Both the position numbers and the translations under genes were made by a program. The notes beneath the pieces were generated by a model. That model saw only the letters and a list, made by a program, of their open reading frames with translations. It was not told where the DNA came from and ran no database searches. From Todiramphus chloris collaris (lineage: Eukaryota; Chordata; Aves; Coraciiformes; Alcedinidae): a stretch of 64,000 nt of DNA. The stretch is taken from positions 1,382,450 through 1,446,449 of the forward strand of contig JANVCC010000219.1 of assembly GCA_025345505.1 (NCBI GenBank), in the 5' to 3' direction. Shown one piece after another: positions 55,394 to 64,000 of this stretch. Numbering within the stretch: position 1 is the stretch's first letter; the number at the start of each line of letters is the position of its first letter.

Positions 55394-55878
55394 CACAGCA
55401 GGGTTGCTCCTGCGCTCAAACCCCACGGAGCTGGGTCGCTTCCACACGCAAACCCCACGGAGCTGGGTCTCTACTGCGCGCAAACCCCACGGAGCTGGGT
55501 CGCTTCCACATGCAAACCCCACGGAGCTGGGTTGCTCCTGTGCACAAACCCCACGGAGCTGGGTCGCTTCCACATGCAAACCCCACGGAGCAGGGTTGCT
55601 CCTGTGAGCAAACCCCACGGAGCTGGGTTGCTACTGCATGCAAACCCCATGGAGCTGGGTCACTTCCACATGCAAACCCCACGGAGATGGGTTGCTCCTG
55701 TGAGCAAATCCCACAGAGCTGGGTCGCTTCCACATGCAAACCCCACAGAGCAGGGTTGCTCCTGTGTGCAAACCCCACGGAGCTGGGTTGCTTCCACACG
55801 CAAACCCCACGGAGCTGGGTTGCTCCTGTGTGCAAACCCCACAAAACAGGGTCGCTCCTGCGTGCAAACCCCTCTGCA
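55394..55878. repeat. 32-bp minisatellite, about 15 units, with 64-bp alternation
   Basis: The string CAAACCCC or a close variant recurs at 55417, 55449, 55481 and on to 55865 with an exact 32-base period (14 full units plus partial ends). Two spacer types tend to alternate, GGTCGCTTCCACATG and GGTTGCTCCTGTGTG, which gives a 64-base higher-order unit. Most units contain no stop triplet in any of the six phases, so several overlapping long open frames arise on both strands. These are not judged to be genes. Confidence 0.97.
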
Positions 55879-58800
55879 GGGACGTGGCCAGTGGCCATGC
55901 TGGGATGCCTTCGCCACCCTCATTCCACGAGCTGAACGTAGGGACAAAGGAAAGGCCCCAGCCAACCGATATCGTGGGATAGCCCCGGTGTTCCCATTCG
56001 GCTACCCAAGAATCCAGTTGTGAGCTTTGTTTTCTCAGCCCTGAGTCTCTGCTGCTGGTGCCTCAAAGCAGGGAACAAACTGAGGTGGAGGGAGAGGTGG
56101 GTGCAGGCTGGATGGAGACCCAGAAATGCACCTGCTCCCCTCAGCTCTGTTTCCTTTGCTGCTCTTACTTGTGTGGTTGGTGCTGCTTAGGGGCTATACA
56201 TCAACACCCTGCAGCCAAACGAGTCCCAGGGTGGTCTGGCTACACCTCAAAAGGATGTTGGTACCAAGGGAGCTGAGCTCGTGGCCTCTGCTTCACCTAA
56301 GAGCTAATGCCCCATCTCCCAGTGACTCCTCCGGGTTTGCACGTTAGCATCTCTGCAGCTGGTTGCCTTCAACAGCGTCCTGCACACTCCGTGGCTTTGC
56401 CAAGAAGGGCCTTTTCAGACTACACACCACTGTGCAGTGACCCGTACAGACACTGGGAACATGACCAGGATAGTCCTGGGATTAAATGGGAAGGCAGCTT
56501 TCCATAGCAGGCTGACTGGAATCCCGGATTTGCTGCCACATATGATGGAGAAGAGGGTTTCCTTCATTATCTCCTATGACCCAGAGCTGGACAGCACCAA
56601 TCCTTTAGCTAATGGCTCAAGGCTGACCATAAGTGCCCCACCCGGGCATGATGTTGAAGCCCCAGGGAGATGCTCCTGTCCCCTCTGCTCCTGCTCTTTT
56701 GTCCTCCACCTCTGGGTAATGAGTGGGATGACTACAACTGGTCCCAGCTTGCTGCTGGGCTGGCAAGGGAGGGATAGGATGTCAGCCGGCTGCGCCCTTG
56801 AAACCGTGATCCCCTCTGGGCCGATCTGCCTGATGTTTTCACTGGAACCATCAATCAGTGCAGGAGACACGATCATATTTTATAGCCAGAGTTGCTTGTG
56901 AAACTCAAGCTCGGCATGGCAGCCGCTGCTCCGCTCGCTTGGAAGAGGAAGGCGAAGCCTGGAGCACCTCTTTAACCCCTTGTGATGGGTCCTTTGAGCT
57001 GCAATTCTGCAGCAGCCTTGGCTGTTCTACCGGTGTGATTTCTCCCCTCCTCTACCCTCAGCATCTGATGCTGCAGATGCAGCCGAGGGTGTTAATGAGA
57101 CTGCAAACTCTCCCCACGCTCCCGAGCTCTGCAGACAAGCAGGCGACAGGCAGAGCAGCACGGATGCTCAGAGATGCTCCTTCCCCCAGCTACACATTCC
57201 TCCCAGACTTGCTAAAAACAGACAGCGTCATAAACCACAAACAGCTCTGCACGTTCTCCTCAACCCCAGCCCTGGGTCCCAGGCCCCAGATATTCCCAAC
57301 ACATTTGCAGTTCTTGCAGCTGAAATAAGTAGTGCACAAGTGGTTCCTTCTCTGCACACGAAGGCAAGCAAATCCAATCCCCACCCTGGAAACGCCGCAG
57401 TTCCTACCAGCAACGCTGCTACTATTAACCTGAAATCAAAGCACTGGCTTGATAACCCTGCTCTGGCTTCGGAAAGTTTATCCTGGTGTCCCGGTGCCTT
57501 TGTTTCCCCTCTCCTTGGGGAGCTTGTTCCCGGCCATCGTCCCACTGTGCGATGCTGTTCTCCGCGAATTGCTCTGGTGGCTTCGGTTACGCCTGCCTGG
57601 GAACAAAGCGGCTCTCCCCGACGGGCGAGCATCCTCCCCGCAGGGACACGAGGAGCCTGGCTATTGAGACGAGGGGCATTCGAGAGGCCCCGTGGATGCT
57701 TTTACAGCCCAGCCATGCCAGGCTGATGGATTGCTGATTGGAAATGAGATTTCCAAAGCTGGAAGCGGTTGTAAGTGGCGGAGAAGTGACAGCTCCCCCA
57801 GGGAACGAACGCGTGCGAGGGGAGCACGCAGCTGAGGTGGAGACAAGGCTCTGGGAAGGATCTGGGACAGGCACAGCCAGGGTGCCCGCTCTGCACGGCA
57901 CAGGCTCTCTGCATCCCAGAGGCAGAGCAGCAGTGCAATAATTAGCTCGATTAATCTTGTGACGGGGTGACTGGGATGAGGGGGGTGTCACCCAACCGTG
58001 CCACGCAGACCTCCTTTGGCATAGGCACCCCCAAAACCACGATGCCCGAGGGGACCGAGGCCTCTTGGCACAGCCCTGCCCGCCCTTCTCGAGATGCCAA
58101 AGGCAGCTGAGATTTGCAACCCCTGCGCGTGCGGCCGCCGCGAGATCTCCCCAGCTAACGGCCGATCCTAAAGGAATAAATCTGTCGCGGGAAGAAATGG
58201 AGCGCGCAGTGAGGAGACTGAGCCGAAAGCCCGTTCCACGCTACTCAAAACTAGGAACGGGCTGATTACATCAGGCCTGATTTCCAAGAAGCTGACTCCA
58301 GGACTGTGCAATCTTGCGCCCGAGCGTGCCAGGGACTCGCAAAGTCGCAAGTTGGCTCGGAGGAGCTGAGGGGTCAAGTGGTGGTGAGAGGAATCAGCTA
58401 AAACCCCGACACTGAGCTGCTGGTGATGCAGGGGAGCTCAAGAACTGAGCCACGCCAACAATAAAATACTGTTGGCTACGTCAAGCCGCTGCTCCTACAC
58501 TGTCCTACACCTTTTGGGTGCCATCGTGATCTCCACCTCGCCCAGGGCTGAAGAAGAATTTAACATCAAGTATATAAATGGCTCTTGGAGTAAGACTGAG
58601 GGACAGGAACTAACTGAATGTGGAAGGAGAAAAGGAGGAAGAGGAGGTGAAATCAACACCTTTTCCTTTTGCTTTGGTTACTGGAACGGGCACTGCCTGG
58701 CTGTTTTTCAGAGCTGGTGTGTTTTGAAGCCCTCAGAGGATGTAGGTGCCCACTGAACCCCTGAATCCCAACGAGGATGTGATCCATGCCAAGCAACATA

Positions 58801-59525
58801 GCTTGGGATCCGCTCCCACGGCCCATTCCTGGACCAAATCTCCCTGAGCATCCTCAGCCCCAAGCAGGAGCTGATTTACCGCTGCCCAGGCGCTAACGCC
58901 TCGGGAACACCTGCATCACAGTCTGCTTGGCCGGGCTGCCTCCCCCACTTGTCAGCTCCTTTTAACCGCAGCTGATAACTTGTCAGAGGCTCTTGACATT
59001 GGTTTTTTTCCCCGGGCCGGGCAATGTGGTGAGCAGCTGCACGCGGGGAAAGTCTCATCTTTCTGCTCCAGCCAGGGAGAACCCTCCCGTAACCTCCCCA
59101 CCTCCCGTTTTCATTAGGAACACTAAGACTTTGGCACCACTTCAGACTCTCCCTCCTGGCCCGGGCTGGGGGGGAAGCCAGCTGGGATGCCTTCTCACAG
59201 CCTGGGAAAATAGTTCAGGGCTCTGCTTTTCCCTGAGAGCCCTGAAATTCAAGTGGCCAGTGCTCTCGTCCCCCCTGCTCCCCCCCCTGCATCCCTCCTC
59301 CAGCCTTCTCCCCTTCCCTTTCCCTCCCCTTTTCTCACCCTGTTTTAAAATTAAGCACCCTTCCTCCCTCATTAGGGGCAAGATCAGGCCACCCAGCCCA
59401 TACCCTATGAGGAACCTCAGGGGCTTGTACACCCCACACCTATTTTTCCCTAAAAATATTAACCCATTCCTTCCCCACCCCATTGCTTTGAGGACAGTAA
59501 TTCCAACCAGTCTGAGATAGTCCTT
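55879..59525. other. Intergenic region, no gene recognised
   Basis: Mixed GC-rich sequence. AT-rich homeodomain-type strings occur at 57937-57957 (AATAATTAGCTCGATTAATC) and a 10-bp stem hairpin at 58228-58263. A C/T-rich stretch lies at 59260-59345. No gene family is recognised. Confidence 0.6.
58228..58263. repeat. 10-bp perfect inverted repeat, 16-base loop
   Basis: AGCCCGTTCC and GGAACGGGCT enclose 16 bases. It lies in a CpG-containing island with a NotI-type GCGGCCGC site just upstream. Confidence 0.85.
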
Positions 59526-59771
59526 AAAACTCTACTCCCCTTTTCCATCTCATTACCAACTCTACTCTCGTTTTCCACCTCATTGCAAACTCTCTTGTCC
59601 TTTTCCACCTCGTTGCAAACTCTACTCTCCTTTTCCACCTTATTGCAAACTCTACTCTCCTTTTCCACCTCATTGCAAACTCTCCTGTCCTTTTCCACCT
59701 CGTTGCAAACTCTACTCTCCTTTTCCATCTCGTTGCAAACTCTACTCTCCTTTTCCACCTCATTGCAAACT
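59526..59771. repeat. 30-bp minisatellite, about 8 units
   Basis: AAC recurs at 59528, 59558, 59588 and on to 59768, an exact 30-base period. The unit is ACTCTACTCTCCTTTTCCAC plus ten more bases (CTCATTGCAA). Because 30 is a multiple of three, all open frames give ten-residue peptide repeats (for example NEVEKESRVC on the minus strand). Confidence 0.97.
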
Positions 59772-62700
59772 GTGCCTGTAGTGTGAGGGCATCAGTGGTG
59801 CTGAGCATATGTTCCTGTACCTCTTCGGGGTTGAAACTCCCAGACAAAAAGCCCACATCTATGACCCTCTGAGACCTTCTAATTAATAATTAAGTCTATC
59901 AATGCATCTCAGTCTTAAGCAGTATTGTGTTGTTCCCCCATGACAGCTGAGCACGTTATTTATCCCCTCTTTGTAGATGAGGAATTGAGGTGCAAAGGGA
60001 TTCAACAGCTCCCCAGGACACAGGGATGTGAACCTGATCCCTGCAGCTACTCAGGACACCATTTCAGGAAGCTTATCCCTGTTTTACCACTGAGGAACTC
60101 TCCCAGCATATCCCAGACAGTGATTTCTGTAGTTCAGGCATGAAACTATGATGCAAAGCCACCTATTACCCCGGGAGGGAGTTGAGGGACAGCCAGGGCT
60201 GCTGGTTTCCAACTGGATTCCCCAGTTTTTCAAACATTTGGCACCACACCTGGGTAAATGGATGCTCCTGTGCAAAATAGGTCATGTGAATGGACTGTGT
60301 TCACCACAGGGGACCTTTGGACTATCTGTTGGCACCTCTAGGTGATGTCTTGCCGTGCCCTTTATTTGTGCAAAATAATACTTTAATGCTACTTGGCAAA
60401 GAAAGGGCCCAGTTCTCTCCCAAGGCTGTTGATTCTCCTGCAAAAAGCCTTCAGATCAGAGTAGTAACAGTTTACACACGTTTTGTACCATGGAAAGCTG
60501 TGCTCAAGCTGTAGTCCATAGCCAGTGCATGGAAATAAAGCCCTTTCACATAGAGATGGCAAGAATTCCTGCCCAGGGTGTACTTGGCATCAAGAAAGAT
60601 GGGTGGCTGCATCCCACCAGTGTGGATAGTTGGCCAGAAGTTATATCTTGAGTGGTTTGGGAAGGAAACATGAGTGTTAACAACATGGGTTTTACTAAGG
60701 TAACTCCCCTCTTCATCCTCCTCTTCTTTTTTTTTTATTCTGCAGGAGAGAGAGGCTCAGGGTCTCTCCAAGACTGAACCTTCTCTCCTTCAGGGACTGC
60801 TGGTAGAAGTTTTGGATGAGCATCTCAATCCCACGCGGTGGATGATTTGGATTAACGATTTGTCGCAACCCCCTCAACTCATCAGGTTTCAGCAATGGGA
60901 AAGACACACAGATGTAAAATCTCACTCGTATGGCTTTGGGTGAAGGTTGGATTGACAGCCGTGTGGAGCTTGGGTTTTGGGTCAGGTTCAGACACAGCTG
61001 AGAGATGTTATCCCAGAATTGTGACCCAACACGACTGATAAATTTGGTGGTGGGGACAGAAATGGGCAGGGAAATTCTCAGACCGGGAAATCCAAACGTC
61101 AAGACAGAGCCTGAGGTCCTCAGAGAGCCAAGCACTGGACTCCATCTCCACTTGCCAACCATCACTCAAACCAAATTTGCTTGAAATCTGGCCCAAAATT
61201 ATGTCTGTGAGAGGCTGACAGATGCTGCAGTGAAGCTGGTTTCTGTTCTTCTCCCCTGCCAGCAGCTGGATGGGTTATAAGGATTTGAGGTAAATGAGAT
61301 CTTGTATCTTTTCCTCCAAAAGGAGGATTCCAGGGCTTCCCAAACACCCAGGTGGGTCTGGATGCCCCCTCCTCCCATCTCCTGGCAGCGTTACCAAGGG
61401 AGGGCCAGCAGTGGTGGAACCCTTTTTTTGGGTGGCTGCTGTTCTGCTGAATCACCACGATAGGAGAAGACAGTTTTCAATGCCTGTGAAATGCTGCAGG
61501 GAGGTCCCTTCTTCCACCCCTGACATGAGTCATTTATTTATTAACTTCTCCCCTCGCCTTCTTTCTGTCTGTCTGATGCTGGGGGTAGGCACAAAGGGGA
61601 CAAGATGGGTCTGGATGCCATCAAACCATCCTGGAAAGGAGGAGTCTTCTCGCACTTTTGACATGTTCAACACACACAAAAACCCAGTTGACCCAGTTGA
61701 TCCCTCCCTCACCTCCACAGCTTACCTTCTAGGGAGGTGTGAAAAAGGGAGCAGGATGCTGTGAAGGCCAAGGGGCTGAGCTCAGCTTGGGAGAGATGCT
61801 TTGGAGAAGGTTTATGTTCCTCTTCATTGCATTTAATTACATTTACATCACAACAGCAGAAGATGGAAGAGGCCACCAGTGACCTGAAACCCATCCCCTG
61901 CTGTTAGAGGAGGAGCCTTTACACCAGGCACAGGGAGCATGGATAGTATTCCCAGAGAGGTCCTCAGCAATGGAGATGACCCATCGATGGAGGTGACCCT
62001 TTGTCTCACAGCCAGCACTTCTCCCTGCAGACAAGCTGGGTTAGAAAGGAGTAATTGCTGGTTTGGGGAGGTAGAACCAAAGGGTTACACTTGTGACTTG
62101 CAGAGAGTCTCAGAACAGATGGTGCTGTTCTTCTCACAGGTTTTTGGGCTGCCATATGAGGCAGGATGTGGCCATCAGCAGCTCAACTCAGCCATGGCTC
62201 CCCTAGCGTGGCTGCCCACATTTGATAACACCCGGTTACCTATTTTGGCTTGACCTCCTTGCTGTGGAGGGACAGGAAGAGAGGGCTTCATTCCCGTGAG
62301 GACACCATGAACTTCAGGCACGTTTACTCCTAATTATGAGACCTCAGTGCCCCATTTTCCTCTTTTACACCAGGGTCACCCCAATGACCATCTCACATTA
62401 ACCTCCAGGAAGGTCGAACTCAGACCATCGTGTAGCCCCATCCCTGAGCACCGGGGACCAGTTTGCTCTCTCCACGGTGAGCAGTGTGTTTTCCCAGCCC
62501 TGTGCACCTGGAGGAGGGAGGCTGGTGGAGGATGTGATGGGAGAGATGACAAACAAAGCAGAACAGCACATCTGACGCCCTGTGAATTAATCAGAGAGCG
62601 GGGCCGGCGTGCTGGGCAAACAAGACCTGGAATCGTGTCTCTAACCTTGATTAAATTAGAAAGCTCTCCAACTAATACAAACGCCCCTCGGTAAACAAGG

Positions 62701-64000
62701 GAACGGGGGCTAATGAAGTGGATAAGAAGCAACTTGACAAGTGACAGGGCTGGTGAGGGAGAGGCAGGGAGGGAGGAAGGCAGGGCTGGAGATGTGGAAA
62801 GGAGAAAAGAGAGGAGGGAAGCACGGAGAGGCAGGAATGGGGAGAAGAGAGGGATGGAGGGGAAAAAGAGAAAGGCGATTTCCTTACAAAATATTTTCCT
62901 AAGAAGCCAACACACAAAGGAAGCGTCTCGCTTCTGTTAGAAGAGATGCAAACGTCAGAGAGTCAAAAGTCACGGGAGAAGATGCTGGATTGTGGCAGCA
63001 GCACAGCCCCTTCCTGCTCTACAGGTGCCCTTTAAAGGCACAGAAAGCCTCGAAGCTGCGATCCAGCCGGACTCCGACCCAGCACAACCCCACAGGAGAC
63101 TGGCTGTAGCTTTAGGGCAGATCAAAACCAGTGCCCGTAGACCGTGCTCGACCAAGACGTCGATTAAAACATGGTAGCTGTGATTTTACCAACGTGTGGG
63201 TGGTTCTGCTCACCTGCCAACTCTGGGGCCCTGCATCTGCATCCCTGCATCTGCATCCCCAACATCTGCATCCCTGCACGCACCCCAAGGAGCTCCTGCC
63301 ACCCTGTCCCTGAAATGTAGATTCTCCTTGTTCCTCCATCAAGCCTCGTGTCTCATTTAGTTAATCTGGATGAAAAATACGGGACTGGCTCTGGGCTAAA
63401 CCAGGCATGAGCTGGCTGAAGGCACTGGAGATACATCAGTGTCAAGGGATGCGGGAAGAGAACCCAAGCAGCCACTTCTCCTTCTTCTGTGGGAGCATCT
63501 GCCCTCCACACCCGGTAACAGAAACATTGCTGAGAGCCTTGTCCCTCCCAGCAGCTCCCCAGCACCCAGGCCACACCTCATCTGCAGGAATAGCACCCAG
63601 CTATGAGGAAACTTTGTAGAAAGCCCCCAACTAGCTACCCAGGTACATCTGAGAGTGATAAAAGGAGCAGCCAAGCTGGGGAAAGAAGAGGCAGCATGGG
63701 CAGGACTTGGCTGGGGGTCCATCTGTCTCCATGCTGGGTGTACGGCCAAGGCTCTCCAAAGGCACGAGGAGTTCTCTATAGGTGATGTGCCTATAGAAAG
63801 GGTGTAGGATGCTGAGCAGGCATCCCATAAACTGACTTCTTTGCCAGAGGCTAGGAAAGGGATTTGGGGTAAGATAAAGTAGTTTCTTTCCTAGCACCTT
63901 GTCTAGCAGGAGAAGTTCTGGTGCAGAGAGACAACATCCTCCGAGGGCTGTGAGATGATGCTGACCTGTCTCCCATTGAGCCCTTTGTCCCTGTCCCTCT
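59772..64000. other. Intergenic region toward the presumed PAX7 side, no gene recognised
   Basis: No PAX7 exon is visible on either strand. A minus-strand open frame of 150 codons at 60713-61165 is unexplained. A segment at 62570-62740 is rich in TAAT and forkhead-type strings, and a GA-rich stretch follows at 62755-62870. A short TGCATC repeat lies at 63234-63278. Confidence 0.55.

Noticed and set aside
55216-56023. Open frames of 239, 233 and (minus) 160 codons
   Set aside because: All traverse the 32-bp minisatellite; the peptides (for example KPHGAGSL, NPTELG) are the repeat read in different phases.
59459-59856. Minus-strand open frames of 99 and 110 codons with decapeptide repeats
   Set aside because: They come from the 30-bp minisatellite, which is open in several frames at once.
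62376-62915. Minus-strand open frame of 179 codons with Leu/Ser/Pro-rich, seemingly hydrophobic start
   Set aside because: The hydrophobic part is the complement of a GA-rich stretch; not a credible membrane protein.

Overview
The window looks like a bird chromosome. It holds spliced vertebrate genes with consensus GT-AG introns and at least ten CR1 non-LTR retrotransposon fragments with the avian-type 3' end (ATTCTRTG-like). No bacterial-style gene packing is visible. The species cannot be named from the sequence. Two protein-coding genes are supported, both on the + strand: IFFO2 (intermediate filament family orphan 2), missing its first exon, and a complete ALDH4A1 (mitochondrial delta-1-pyrroline-5-carboxylate / glutamate-semialdehyde dehydrogenase). 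Their adjacency matches the human 1p36.13 order PAX7 - TAS1R2 - ALDH4A1 - IFFO2 - UBR4. 

Layout: 1-16040 is presumed IFFO2 intron 1, with CR1 copies, long C homopolymers and a polypyrimidine tract interrupted by a 10-N gap. 16041-29733 carries IFFO2 coding exons 2-9. These give 295 codons that join in frame and cover most of the rod and the whole tail. 29734 to about 36065 is a long 3' UTR or 3' flank. At about 36.4 kb base composition shifts to GC-rich, and a CpG-rich promoter region leads into ALDH4A1 (ATG 36740, stop ending 47131, 15 exons, 554 aa). All 15 exons join in frame, and the catalytic Cys339, Glu305 and Asn202 are present. Introns hold CR1 copies and minisatellites. From about 47.3 kb to 64 kb I see no gene. 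This stretch holds a CR1 fragment, several minisatellites (32-bp and 30-bp units), a second 10-N gap with identical flanks, and some AT-rich islands that could be conserved non-coding elements. By synteny this is the place where mammals carry TAS1R2, and I see no TAS1R2-like exon. That fits the known absence of this sweet-receptor gene in birds. 

The two genes are not known to share a pathway. ALDH4A1 performs the second step of proline degradation in the mitochondrial matrix, and IFFO2 is a poorly characterised intermediate-filament-like protein. I did not find a new biological system. The most useful observations are the probable assembly duplication at the second gap, the minisatellites that stay open in several reading frames and mimic genes, the near-identical inverted CR1 copies, and the gene-free TAS1R2 position.
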